Shown piece by piece: positions 15,140 to 24,976 of a stretch of 63,076 nucleotides of DNA. Origin of the DNA: Candidatus Roizmanbacteria bacterium (GTDB taxonomy: Bacteria; Patescibacteriota; Microgenomatia; UBA1406; GWC2-37-13); contig JAAXWC010000008.1 in NCBI GenBank assembly GCA_013335175.1, positions 1 through 63,076 of the forward strand, in the 5' to 3' direction. Made by a program: the position numbers and the translations under genes. How positions within the stretch are numbered: the first letter of the stretch is position 1; each line of letters begins with the position of its first letter. Under the pieces are notes generated by a model that did not search any database, was not told where the DNA came from, and saw only the letters and a list, made by a program, of their open reading frames with translations.

Positions 15140-18100
15140 TCAAATCATGAAAAGCTTGCCAATATCTTCAAGTTCTTCACTTTTGCTTAATCCTTTTATT
15201 GTCTCTTCATCTGTTTCAACTGAAAATACCCTCAGATTAAATGACTGTTCTTCTATCTTTAGAATCTCTTTTTTGCTCATATCTGACCACAATCTTTTCT
15301 TGTTCTTAAAAGCCTCTTTGAACTCCTCAACGGCTGTTAATGTTAATGTGTTGATCTCTCCATCGCGTCTCTGATACGGCTTTAATATGTCAGCAAATCC
15401 GTTTACCCAATTGAAATTAGCTAAGTAACTATTTTCTATATATTCTTTTCTCTGTTTGAATTTAGTTAACTTCTCCTTTGAAAGGGACAATGAACCATTT
15501 GACCACATATAACATTCAACTAAAGACTTCCAACAACTATATAGCTCTTTCTTGTCCCCTGATACTGTCGAGGGATCGCAAATTTTTTGAAAAACAGCAT
15601 CCATAGACTCAACATAAATAGTAAACCACCTATTATCACCTGATATCTCCCATAGGATTCGAGAAATGGCATCATTACTTTTATTGACAAACTGTGTGTT
15701 AAACCTCACAATACCATTCTGCGATATCTCAGGTTTTATCCTGTTGTATAACTCAGCGATTATGAATGCGGTATTGATTTTCACATTCTCACCATTTAAT
15801 CCTTCTCTTATAATTGTTGAAAGAACTCCTCCTAATTCACTCTCGGAAATGAATGGATTTCTACCCGTAAGATACTTATTCACTACCTCCAAAGACCCAT
15901 TGGTAAATAACTCTTCTCTTGAAAAAATTCCTTTATCTTTCATATTACCAGCAAAAAGTTTCCACATTGTTTTTGTGACTGCCTCATTGGGAGTACTATA
16001 CGTACCAAGCTTGTTCGATTGTGCAAGACTCTCTAACTTATCATAGAGATGCAGGAACCAACTAATGCCTGAAGATTCTCCAGGACTTAATTCAAACGTA
16101 TCAGAGATACTTATTGTCATTTTTCCCGAACTCAGCGTAGGTACTCGGTTCTCTCTCAACGCCCTTGCAAGTCCACTTTTTATAAGATGTAAATTATTTT
16201 GAAAATCCCTTTCTTTACAATTTCTACCTAATACGTCCGTGAAAAAATGCACACGTTGCCTGTTTGGAGGAATAAATGCTCCCCGAAAGAAATCACGAAT
16301 TTCTTCAAAAGACTCCAGTTTATTAAATCGTTCTAGGGTGTAGGCAGGGTCTACATTAACCATTAAATTCGGGTATTCTAATTGATACAGTGCTTGTTCT
16401 ATATCAGCAAAATGCGTTGGTCTGTCGTTTGGATTTATTCGCACCATACTCACTATTAATTCAGCGAGAACACCATTAACTTTGTTTTTAGTTAAGGTTG
16501 CAGTCAAAGCCGCTTCGCGGTTTGGCCCAGACTTCAAAAAAACACTTTCTCCTGTTGCAAGAGTATACAACGTAGCACCCAACCCATGAATATCCATGGT
16601 AGTAGCTAAGGGTGCCTTGCTTTGTTCGGGCGCTGCATAATCTTGAGAACCGAATGCTTCTGTCCCGCTGTGCGCAGTTTTTGCTCCTAAATGATCTAAA
16701 TCTATCGTATCAGTACCAATTTTATTTGCTATGCCAAAATCAGTTAAGTAGGCCGCTGCTACTGAGCCATCAGTGTGAAGTGTCAGCAAAATATTTGCCG
16801 GCTTAACGTCACGATGTACAATTCCATTTTTTTCAATCGCCTTTAAAGCTATAGTCATACATCGAGCAATGGTAAGCAAATCTTTTTCTCCAAACCTGTT
16901 ACCTTGTTTCATGGTATGGGCTAACAGAACACTCGCATCTAAGGCGCCCTGAATGTATTCAGAGACAAGAAGCTTACGATTATAGATCGGGTCGAGGGGC
17001 GAAGTGCTTACATCGGAAGAAAGTTTCATAGCCCGTAATGGCACGATATAGGTGTCGAGACCTAGCCCGAGGGTATTAGAAAACTTAGCAGCATTGAATA
17101 CTTCTCTTTCAAATCGGTCAGCGACACGTTGAACGGCAGGAACGATTTTTTCATTCGTATACTGCTGAACCGTAAATAGGAGAGAACTATAGAGGGTACG
17201 TAGTTTTGTATAACCTTCGATTTTACCTTGAGCAGATAATTTACTCAACACGATTTCTGTAGCTAATTCTTCTTTTATTCTTTTTATCTCCTGTTCCAGT
17301 GTCTTTCCTTGAAAAGGGACGGAAAGATGTTGTTGAAAGTCTTTTTGTATGGCGTCCATCAGTGCTTTTATTTGTGTTTCACGCATTGTTATTAATGTTG
17401 ATTGTGCCACACCATCAAATGTATTGAAAACAGGATCTAAGCCATCAAGCTGTGTGGTTTGCGAAGCTCTATATCCCCTCAGAGCAAGATGAATTAAACG
17501 TTCTCCTCCCGTCGTATCGGTGATGGCTTCTTTCACAAACAATTTGTGAACCTCCGTCGGAATGAGAACTGATATATCACGAGCCACTCCATCTTTATCA
17601 ATAACGTAGGGGGGGAGACGTGGTGGGCATACTATTTTGAACGGCAAGGACAGCCCCTTTCCGTCCAAGACCTGATACACTTTGCTATGAAGAATAGTTG
17701 ACTGAATTTCTTCACAACTGCCGACAAGGTAGGCACCCGACATACCGCCCTGTTGACTCAAAGGGCCAAGTACAATCAGTTCGCTCGCTAACATCGGCAT
17801 CATTATCACCTCACCCGTGCGAAGCGTTCCCTCATCATGAATAAATCGACCCTCTATTTTTGATTCAATCGTTAAAACACCTGTTTTCACCTGTGGAATG
17901 CTTTCCATTAATATTTGTTGTGCCTGATCAAAGGTGGTCACTGCCTGCCACTTGCTCTCATTTGCTGCTCTTTGCGATACATATTTCTCGTATTCATTTT
18001 TCGCATGGTGTGCCAGAAACTCAGCCGGATTAATGGTGTAGGATCGAATTAAAGATGCTACCAAGGCCGGTTCTTTTCCACCATCGATAAGCTGAAGCGC

Positions 18101-19210
18101 TGCTGCCTTTACACCTTTCACTAATGCCATTGCTTCTTCATATCCCTGTCCGAGTTTTTCAGCGAGCTCAGGACTCATTTCTTCTGTCGCAAAGACTAAT
18201 TCTTGAGGAGAGTTCACAATCTGTTCTTGCAAGACGGCCTGCATATGTCGCCTATCCTCAGGTTGGAGGAGTGAAACATCGGCACAAACATGGGCAAGCT
18301 GACTCCGAGCAATAGACCAGGCAACTTGAGAAGGAGTAAGTGTGTTTATTTCTTCGAGTATCACTTTTTTAGATTTGCCATAAACGCGCTCGACAGTTTC
18401 ATCATCAGTCAGCAAAAGTTCTGAGACTTTTTTCGGTGTCAGATTGTGTAAGGGTAGGGAAAAAAAATTTTCCTTTGTCTGTAAAAACTGTTCTGTTTGA
18501 AAATCGGCAAAATGCTGGATCACCTCCTGAACCTCGTGCTGTCTGACCTTGTCGCGATCACCTAACATCACTACTACATCCCCTTGAAACTGTTTTCTGA
18601 ATGCTTCGTTAAAATTATCCCGTTCAATGGTAAACCCAGGGTACTGAAAGAGCTGTCCCTTCATAATTTTCTGGTCAGTGATCTCTGTCCCGTCAGCGTC
18701 ACGAAACGTAACTCCCAAAACATTTTTGTATGCCTCAACACCCGCCTCACTGGTATCAAAACGAATTGCTACTGTTGAACCGGCCCACACTTCAAGGTTA
18801 ACGCCTACGTCGCCCAGTGACTGCCCTTGATTGCGGGGGATAGCATCGATGAGTATTTTTTGAGCGAGCGCTCGTGATGCTTCATCAGATCCTTGGAGTT
18901 TTTTTACTTCTAAACCACCTCTTTCATCAGGCTCTGCCAATGAAATACCATCCTGCTGCTTCATATATGCTTCAACACCTGCTCGTATCTCTTGAAAACG
19001 CGTAACTACTGGTTCAAGCTGGCCTTTCATAGGAAAACGTAAGGTAATCTCAGTTTCCGGATGCGCAGCAAGAGTTTGCGCAATCTTCAAGCTATCTTCG
19101 GAAAAAGCAGTGTACAGTAACGGGGCAACATCCGGATGATCACTGATTCTGTCCCGTACCTTCCCGAGAGAAAATTCGGAAGATTGCTGAAATTCTGTAT
19201 TTAATTCCAT
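15140..19210 (-). CDS. Giant Ser/Thr protein kinase-domain protein
   Basis: This 1356-residue protein starts at the ATG at 19210. The N-terminal ~470 residues are not recognised. A protein kinase domain follows. Its glycine-rich loop is LGPLSQQGGMSGAYLV (about 481-497) and its likely VAIK lysine K560 (LFVKEAI). A hinge-like LLVSEYIQGALD precedes the catalytic loop HRDVKPAN (D801). DFG is at D824 and an APE-like YAAPEQ follows. The spacing between the lysine and the hinge is far longer than usual, so the N-lobe seems to hold an insertion of 100 or more residues. The last ~400 residues are helical and unrecognised. There is no membrane segment, so it is probably cytosolic. It has its own promoter. 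All catalytic residues are present, so it is likely active; its targets are unknown. Confidence 0.82.
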   Translation of the reverse strand: MELNTEFQQSSEFSLGKVRDRISDHPDVAPLLYTAFSEDSLKIAQTLAAHPETEITLRFPMKGQLEPVVTRFQEIRAGVEAYMKQQDGISLAEPDERGGLEVKKLQGSDEASRALAQKILIDAIPRNQGQSLGDVGVNLEVWAGSTVAIRFDTSEAGVEAYKNVLGVTFRDADGTEITDQKIMKGQLFQYPGFTIERDNFNEAFRKQFQGDVVVMLGDRDKVRQHEVQEVIQHFADFQTEQFLQTKENFFSLPLHNLTPKKVSELLLTDDETVERVYGKSKKVILEEINTLTPSQVAWSIARSQLAHVCADVSLLQPEDRRHMQAVLQEQIVNSPQELVFATEEMSPELAEKLGQGYEEAMALVKGVKAAALQLIDGGKEPALVASLIRSYTINPAEFLAHHAKNEYEKYVSQRAANESKWQAVTTFDQAQQILMESIPQVKTGVLTIESKIEGRFIHDEGTLRTGEVIMMPMLASELIVLGPLSQQGGMSGAYLVGSCEEIQSTILHSKVYQVLDGKGLSLPFKIVCPPRLPPYVIDKDGVARDISVLIPTEVHKLFVKEAITDTTGGERLIHLALRGYRASQTTQLDGLDPVFNTFDGVAQSTLITMRETQIKALMDAIQKDFQQHLSVPFQGKTLEQEIKRIKEELATEIVLSKLSAQGKIEGYTKLRTLYSSLLFTVQQYTNEKIVPAVQRVADRFEREVFNAAKFSNTLGLGLDTYIVPLRAMKLSSDVSTSPLDPIYNRKLLVSEYIQGALDASVLLAHTMKQGNRFGEKDLLTIARCMTIALKAIEKNGIVHRDVKPANILLTLHTDGSVAAAYLTDFGIANKIGTDTIDLDHLGAKTAHSGTEAFGSQDYAAPEQSKAPLATTMDIHGLGATLYTLATGESVFLKSGPNREAALTATLTKNKVNGVLAELIVSMVRINPNDRPTHFADIEQALYQLEYPNLMVNVDPAYTLERFNKLESFEEIRDFFRGAFIPPNRQRVHFFTDVLGRNCKERDFQNNLHLIKSGLARALRENRVPTLSSGKMTISISDTFELSPGESSGISWFLHLYDKLESLAQSNKLGTYSTPNEAVTKTMWKLFAGNMKDKGIFSREELFTNGSLEVVNKYLTGRNPFISESELGGVLSTIIREGLNGENVKINTAFIIAELYNRIKPEISQNGIVRFNTQFVNKSNDAISRILWEISGDNRWFTIYVESMDAVFQKICDPSTVSGDKKELYSCWKSLVECYMWSNGSLSLSKEKLTKFKQRKEYIENSYLANFNWVNGFADILKPYQRRDGEINTLTLTAVEEFKEAFKNKKRLWSDMSKKEILKIEEQSFNLRVFSVETDEETIKGLSKSEELEDIGKLFMI

Positions 19211-19217
19211 GGATATA

Positions 19218-19247
19218 ATAATGATGGATAATGACACCGTTTGTCAA
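19218..19247 (-). promoter_or_regulatory. Promoter of the kinase gene, leaderless type
   Basis: The minus-strand -35 is a perfect TTGACA (19247-19242), the spacer 18 bases, and the -10 CATTAT. Seven bases separate it from the ATG at 19210. The -10 is a weak match (4 of 6). Confidence 0.55.
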
Positions 19248-19347
19248 TATATAACATTACATGTCATTCAGTTCTTACAGTACTATATCGTGCATATACT
19301 CAATCTCCTTCCTTGGATACAAAAGCACATGGTGGTTTTATCATTGG

Positions 19348-22300
19348 TCAATTCTTCACAGATGAAACAAAATTATGTTCAACGGCTAGTTCGAGCATTT
19401 TTCTATATGATGTTTCAGAAAGATATAGAATGTAATTATCTATGAAAACATCTTTATATTTTCTATTTTGCCCAGCATCAAATAACGCATATGCTTCCTT
19501 AAACTGTTCTAATGGGAGAGGTATTCCATTTTTCATTGCAGTATGATAAAAGGTTTGGAATGCTTTTTGCACGTTCCCTCCGTTTGCTAATATCCAGTTT
19601 TCCACTCCGATGCCTCCCAAACTACTATCTTCAATTTTTTTATATGCATTTGCTTTTTTCAAAATTGTTTTTGCGTAGATTATATTAGCCAAAACCTCAA
19701 AATATGACTCCTCTCCTTGATGATCTTTTATCCACTCTAATTTATCGCTGATTGCCATATCACTGCCATATACCTTGAGATCTGATTTTGAGCCAATGCC
19801 AATATCGACATCAATAGACCTTCCATCAATTTGAGCCCCCAAGGCACGTATCTGAACATACGAAGTGTTCGTATACGAATCGAAATTATCTTGAAGAGGA
19901 GCAAGTTCCTGTTCGAGTCGTTTTTTAATATCTCTAGCTTTCTTAATATCTGGAATGGTAAGATTAAAATCAAAATCATTATTTGTGAAAAGCGATGTAT
20001 GTCTTCCGGTAGAACCAATGTCATTCAGTTCTGCTTTCAGTAAATCGAGATCATCTCCTTCACTTAACGGTATGTTAAACTCCGACAGCACTGATGCTAT
20101 CTTTGCACGAATGATACCGGATAATCGGTCGACTTCTGTTATATTTGTTTTCACTGATTCAACAATTTTTTGTATCTCTTGGTAATGAGAGGAATCTTTG
20201 TCCATTTGCTCATACATAAGGGGTGAGCCATCATAGCGTGATACACCGATAAATGCCCTTCGCATTTTTTCGTAATCATCTGGCGAAAAAATTATTTTAC
20301 CCGTGATATCGGTGACTGGAATATAAGCACCGTGACATGCAATACTATAAAAAATGTTATCTAACTGTTTACTATCTGCAATTAATGCAGGCTGAGCTAT
20401 CAGAAAATCTACTTTACTGGTACCAATTCCGGTACGAATGCCCACATGTTGCTCAGATAATCGATTCGTATGAAATACTTCAGGTTTATTTGCTTTTCCA
20501 GGAAAAAATTGTTCATGTTGAAACATACTCCTATCTCTGATTACCAGCATAAGCTGTCCAAACTTATGAGCCTCTGACGATTCAATGATTTGCTGAAACC
20601 TCGGCATCTCCGCGTTTTCAGATACTTCTTCAAAGTCTGTATCAAAAGGTGTTGAGTCAGAAGTTGCGCTCGGACCTAAAAATTCCTTCGATACGGATCC
20701 GTTTTCCCATATTAAGTTAAAATAATTATTATCTATACCCTTTAGTAAAGTTCCTGCCGGAAGACTCATGTACCCTTCATTTTGTTGTATAGCCTGTTGA
20801 AAAAGTTCTGTTCGTCGTTTATGTGCTGTCTCCTTTGTATTCTTCATGACATTTAAGGCCTCGTGTATGGTTAGACAGTTTACTGGCTTTAAAAAGATAT
20901 CGGAAATTTTTGAAAGAATAGTCTCTCCTTTTTCTGCATGTACATCCAAATTCTTTTCAATAGTTTGAATGAGAAGGTCTAGTTCTTCATCATTCATAGA
21001 ATCGTCCCCCTCTGCTTGATAGCTATCATTCTCAGGGAAAACAGATTGACTAAGAAATTGCATTTTTTTGAGAGTTAAATACAATTTTGATTTTTCGGGA
21101 TCGGTAAGTAACGTGTTTTTTCTCTTTTCTATGAGCGGATACGACTCGTTTATGCCGGTGAGATAGTCTACAAGAGAGCGATTTCCAGACTCAAGATGGA
21201 TAGTAAGTAAATCTCTGTAAAATATTCTATAGAGAAGATCATCATTTCCGCTTTCAGCAACCTTGGTAAGAACAGGGCTCAGTTTGTGATTGTTCACGTA
21301 TTTTTTTATAGTATCTGGGGGATAGAGAATTTGAAAAACCTTAAACACCTTACCTATAACAGGAAGGTAATTTTTTACAAAAACTTGTTCTATAGAATTG
21401 TAGTGCTCAAGCGGGTTATCGACACCTGCTATCATTACTATGAGTTGATTGCGTAGTCTTTGAATTTCCTGAGAAGGAGAGTTTTCGATACGCGCCCATA
21501 TCTGTTGAAATACCTCCGGCTGTAGTTGTACATCTGAATGTTGGTGTTTCAACTCATGAAATAAATGATTGATCGTCTGTTTATTATGGAGCAATATGGA
21601 CTGTAATGAATCATTTGAATGCGCAATAACATCCCAATATTGTTTTTCATTGTCAGGCAAAAAGGAAATTAGTTCTGGTGTTATTATCTTTGACAATAGA
21701 AAATCACGTAGTGAATCTGAACAATTTTGCTTCATAAAATACGGGAGAACAGTATCTTTTACCGTACCGTCATGGTTTATATACTTACTATAGAGTTGTT
21801 GTATGGATATGCTTTTTAAGCCATCTACATGCTTCATAGTTATCACTCGTTTTCGAATTATTGGGTTGGAAAAAATTTCCATCTCATCATCAGTTAATGT
21901 ATCAATAGCGTATATTATTTCCGGAGAGTACATAGAACGTAGGTCATCAGTAGAATTTTCTCGATTTTCGCAAACAAGCTTGCTCCACTTCGCAAATCGT
22001 TTGATTGCATTTTGCGCATCATCATTTTGTTGTTTATACCTGTCATCACCATCAGCAATTTCTTTCAAAGTACCTACATTGTTCTTAAAAGCATGTACGA
22101 GCTTACGTAAGTGATGATTAAAAAATTGATTGACAGGAAAATCAGTTCTATCAAAAAGGTTTGTTTGCGAAGTTGAGAGATATGCGGCTTGCGCTATGGC
22201 ATCAAACTCCTCTTGTTGAAGTATATGCAAATGATAGAGATCAACTACAGGTTGCAGCTTTGTCAGCAATTCCTGAGCAACTAAAATTCTATAATTAAAC

Positions 22301-23592
22301 TCACTCATATCATTTATTTGTAAATCAATAGCATGAATAAATGATACCTGCACTTCTTCAGGGAAAATGGAAAGTTTTTCAATCACATTTTTTAAACTTT
22401 TCGCAGAGTTGTAAGGGACATAATCACCTGTTCTTTCAATAAGAGCGTGACCATAAGGGTGTAATCCCAATTCTCCTCGAACGGCATTATTCTCATCTAA
22501 TATACGTTGGATACTACGTGAAGAAGCATGTTCCAATGCATCAAGAATATTTGCACCAAATCGAAAGTCTTCACGAGAAAATTCAGTGCACAGTTGGGCA
22601 AGTACCGTTCGATCCACTTTATTGATGCGTTCATTTGCCATGGCAACTCGTTGTTGTGAGTTATTATCAATTAGTTGCTCTATCACTTGTATTTTATTTT
22701 CATAAAACTGTATATCATCTCCACTCAGTATTTTTGTCACATCTTCCTGAATACCTGTTACCTCTGCGAGTGTTGAAAATCGGTTAAAAACAGCCACTAT
22801 GGCATGTTGTTCTTGATCTGTTTTTGTAAAGAAATCCAATAAATAGGGGAAGTGAATAGTGATATTTTTTATTTCAAGAAATGGTATTTTTTTCAGATTA
22901 TCCAGTGAACGTGTATACTTTTCCTCAGGTATGGCGGCTATCGTACTTAGTTTATGAATATTTTTCAAAGCCTCATCTCTGTTCAAGTCGACAAATTTTT
23001 GATGTATTCCCAGATTGTCCAAGCGTTGGTACAGAGTTAAGGGATCACATTCCTTTTCCAAATCGGCAAGAAATGCTGATTTTTTTGCAAGAAGATCATA
23101 ATTTTTTTTATGAATTATAATTTCTTCATCTTCAGAAGTTATATATTCGTAAAGATCGGGACTTCCATTCTGTTCCATAAATTGCAGGAGTGAGTTTGCC
23201 CTCTGAGTATCTTTCAGACATTTTTTCAACTTACCTATAAGTTTTGCTCTTTGAATAAGTTCTGATACTCGTTCTTTTATTGATCTTTTCTTTTGATATC
23301 TAATCACTGCTTCCCTTCGTTTTTGGGAGTCACTGGCAATTTCATCCCACTTATTTGTCGTGGTTTTATGTTCTCTTTGTAAAAAATCATTTACCTTTTC
23401 CCGTATAGCAATATTATCTTCTGTAAGATCACGTACTTTCTGATCTCTTGGTAACCCAAGAAATACGCGCATTCGATCAATGCGATAATCTGAGGTTTCT
23501 CTATTTAGATAATTATCTTTTCCTAAGTTGCGAGAAAATTGGATATCAGTGCTATCGATGCTTTGTTTTTCGATATTGTATTCTTCTAACAT
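19348..23592 (-). CDS. Giant protein with C-terminal CCA/OAS-type nucleotidyltransferase domain
   Basis: This 1414-residue protein has ~1000 N-terminal residues that are mostly charged and helical, with no recognised domain and no membrane segment. Residues about 1045-1150 form a separate block with HVGIRTGIGTSKVDFLIA and IACHGAYIPVTDITGKIIF, family unknown to me. Residues about 1185-1345 match the minimal nucleotidyltransferase fold: GS at 1193-1194, catalytic-type D1206 and D1208 in NNDFDFNL, and a third carboxylate D1261 or D1263 in SIDVDIG. A helix GGIGVENWILANGGNVQKAF follows, resembling the helix after the catalytic core in archaeal CCA-adding and OAS-like enzymes. The product and substrate are unknown. 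The start at 23592 is uncertain; the next in-frame ATG is at codon 41. It ends 137 bases before the kinase start. Confidence 0.75.
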   Translation of the reverse strand: MLEEYNIEKQSIDSTDIQFSRNLGKDNYLNRETSDYRIDRMRVFLGLPRDQKVRDLTEDNIAIREKVNDFLQREHKTTTNKWDEIASDSQKRREAVIRYQKKRSIKERVSELIQRAKLIGKLKKCLKDTQRANSLLQFMEQNGSPDLYEYITSEDEEIIIHKKNYDLLAKKSAFLADLEKECDPLTLYQRLDNLGIHQKFVDLNRDEALKNIHKLSTIAAIPEEKYTRSLDNLKKIPFLEIKNITIHFPYLLDFFTKTDQEQHAIVAVFNRFSTLAEVTGIQEDVTKILSGDDIQFYENKIQVIEQLIDNNSQQRVAMANERINKVDRTVLAQLCTEFSREDFRFGANILDALEHASSRSIQRILDENNAVRGELGLHPYGHALIERTGDYVPYNSAKSLKNVIEKLSIFPEEVQVSFIHAIDLQINDMSEFNYRILVAQELLTKLQPVVDLYHLHILQQEEFDAIAQAAYLSTSQTNLFDRTDFPVNQFFNHHLRKLVHAFKNNVGTLKEIADGDDRYKQQNDDAQNAIKRFAKWSKLVCENRENSTDDLRSMYSPEIIYAIDTLTDDEMEIFSNPIIRKRVITMKHVDGLKSISIQQLYSKYINHDGTVKDTVLPYFMKQNCSDSLRDFLLSKIITPELISFLPDNEKQYWDVIAHSNDSLQSILLHNKQTINHLFHELKHQHSDVQLQPEVFQQIWARIENSPSQEIQRLRNQLIVMIAGVDNPLEHYNSIEQVFVKNYLPVIGKVFKVFQILYPPDTIKKYVNNHKLSPVLTKVAESGNDDLLYRIFYRDLLTIHLESGNRSLVDYLTGINESYPLIEKRKNTLLTDPEKSKLYLTLKKMQFLSQSVFPENDSYQAEGDDSMNDEELDLLIQTIEKNLDVHAEKGETILSKISDIFLKPVNCLTIHEALNVMKNTKETAHKRRTELFQQAIQQNEGYMSLPAGTLLKGIDNNYFNLIWENGSVSKEFLGPSATSDSTPFDTDFEEVSENAEMPRFQQIIESSEAHKFGQLMLVIRDRSMFQHEQFFPGKANKPEVFHTNRLSEQHVGIRTGIGTSKVDFLIAQPALIADSKQLDNIFYSIACHGAYIPVTDITGKIIFSPDDYEKMRRAFIGVSRYDGSPLMYEQMDKDSSHYQEIQKIVESVKTNITEVDRLSGIIRAKIASVLSEFNIPLSEGDDLDLLKAELNDIGSTGRHTSLFTNNDFDFNLTIPDIKKARDIKKRLEQELAPLQDNFDSYTNTSYVQIRALGAQIDGRSIDVDIGIGSKSDLKVYGSDMAISDKLEWIKDHQGEESYFEVLANIIYAKTILKKANAYKKIEDSSLGGIGVENWILANGGNVQKAFQTFYHTAMKNGIPLPLEQFKEAYALFDAGQNRKYKDVFIDNYILYLSETSYRKMLELAVEHNFVSSVKN

Positions 23593-24043
23593 GTATTGTA
23601 CAAAGTATCTAACATGATTTTCTGTAACACGAATAAATGTATCATAGTACCTTTACCGTTACAACAGTTTATAGCTATTTATTACACAACAATAGAAATG
23701 TCCGCCCTCTTCTAGGGGTAAGTGCGAGATACTAGGAACTATTCATTAGCCTCATTATCATCCGCATGACACATAAAATCAAGTTCACGTCGCAGGAAGA
23801 AAACAGGAGTCAGATTAAGAGGACATGATCTTTCATACATTTCATTACCAGAAAGACCACCAAAAATGAAAACTAATCCAGTCGTTTTGACTACTCACAA
23901 ACTCAACTGGAAACCACCAGCTAATCATCCGTGGCGAAAGTAAACTTAAAAGAACTGGTTTGACATACTTTGATGGGAGGACATTTCTATTGTTGTCTGA
24001 CAACTTATCAAGAGAAAGTTTTGCACTTTATAGTTTCATCCCT
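23593..24043. other. Intergenic stretch between two divergent genes
   Basis: About 450 bases separate the nucleotidyltransferase gene (leftwards) from the HD gene (rightwards), the longest protein-poor stretch of the window. I see no RNA gene or repeat. It holds one possible 25-codon reading frame (23866-23943) and the HD gene promoter at its right end. Confidence 0.4.
23866..23943 (+). CDS. Possible 25-codon peptide ending in HPWRK
   Basis: The frame starts at ATG 23866 and ends at TAA 23943. It encodes MKTNPVVLTTHKL followed by NWKPPANHPWRK. The tail resembles short P-x-x-N-H-P-W-R/K peptides that I associate with small orphan or mobile-element-linked frames, but I cannot name a family. 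The same frame is open about 30 codons further upstream without a usual start codon. It may be a decayed remnant rather than a gene. Confidence 0.2.
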   Translation: MKTNPVVLTTHKLNWKPPANHPWRK

Positions 24044-24049
24044 TACAAT
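24021..24049 (+). promoter_or_regulatory. Promoter of the HD-domain gene
   Basis: The -35 is TTGCAC (24021-24026), the spacer 17 bases, and the -10 TACAAT (24044-24049). The -10 touches the ATG at 24050. If this promoter is used, the start would be the next in-frame ATG at 24065, with a leader of about nine bases. Confidence 0.5.
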
Positions 24050-24976
24050 ATGACACAAAAATATATGAATACAGAAACGGTTTATGGACGATCTGTCTGG
24101 TCATTTATGAGAGAGGTAGGGCGATTACAGTCCAGTTCAGTACAAACTGAAAATCAAGAGCCTTTAAAGCTTCCTCAGGTAGCGGAAGATTTGATTCAAC
24201 GTTATCCAGATGCGCCCAATAAAGTAGAACGATTTTTTAAAGAAAAACCGGATGAATATAACCCATTTCTAGAAATACCAGAAGCACTGCGACCATTATT
24301 TATCGCTTCAATGGAAAACATTCAGCGTTGGGCTGGTCGGGGCATCGAATCGGATCTTGATCATATCCTTGGTATGCTTGGGTTATATCGACAGTTCGTC
24401 GAAAAAGCGCCGGCTGCACTTCAACTTGTTGATGATAAAAAAGTGAGGCAGGAAATTATTTTGCATGATGCCGCGGAAGGAATATCGGGAGATGAAGAAT
24501 TCTCCGGCCCCGCCTATGAGGCCCATCGCGCAAAACGAAAGCGAAGAGAAAAATGGATAACGGATAAGCTTCTTGTCCCTATGCTCCCCCTCCATTTACA
24601 GCAATCAACGCTCCGTCTATACGAAACGTATGAAAATCCGTCGATAGATAATCCCACAGAGATACTTGTGCACTTGTTAGACAAACTTGATGGATTTCAT
24701 ACTCTTGGGACAAAGAGTATTATAAAATTCCCTGAAATATATAGTACTCCACAAGATATGGCTCGATCAATAAAAATACTTCTCGACTGGGTAAATAGAT
24801 ACTTTGAGTGTTTATTAGCTAAGAATGCGCCACATGAAGCTTTTATTGAAGTCAAACAAATTATTGACAATGTGAGCGCCCAGTTCCCCGATGAAGTTAT
24901 AGAAAAAAACGGACTGAATTCACTTATTTCTCTTCCGGAGGAAGGCAGGGACATCGAACTCGGAGTCGTCGTCTAG
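24050..24976 (+). CDS. HD-domain phosphohydrolase (YfbR/HD_3-like)
   Basis: This 308-residue protein (from 24050) has the metal-binding pattern of HD hydrolases related to YfbR 5'-nucleotidases: H105 in SDLDHILGM, H139-D140 in IILHDAAEGISGDEE, and D211 in VHLLDKLDGF. The first ~70 residues are a low-similarity extension. Such proteins dephosphorylate nucleoside monophosphates or cut cyclic or oligonucleotide phosphates; the exact substrate is unknown. The gene faces away from the nucleotidyltransferase gene, with its own promoter. Its last 57 bases overlap ftsZ tail-to-tail. ATG 24065 is an equally plausible start. Confidence 0.75.
   Translation: MTQKYMNTETVYGRSVWSFMREVGRLQSSSVQTENQEPLKLPQVAEDLIQRYPDAPNKVERFFKEKPDEYNPFLEIPEALRPLFIASMENIQRWAGRGIESDLDHILGMLGLYRQFVEKAPAALQLVDDKKVRQEIILHDAAEGISGDEEFSGPAYEAHRAKRKRREKWITDKLLVPMLPLHLQQSTLRLYETYENPSIDNPTEILVHLLDKLDGFHTLGTKSIIKFPEIYSTPQDMARSIKILLDWVNRYFECLLAKNAPHEAFIEVKQIIDNVSAQFPDEVIEKNGLNSLISLPEEGRDIELGVVV

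Noticed and set aside
23866-23943. Insertion sequence remnant between the NTase and HD genes
   Set aside because: Only a short HPWRK-ending peptide hints at it; no inverted repeats, duplications or transposase fragments are visible.
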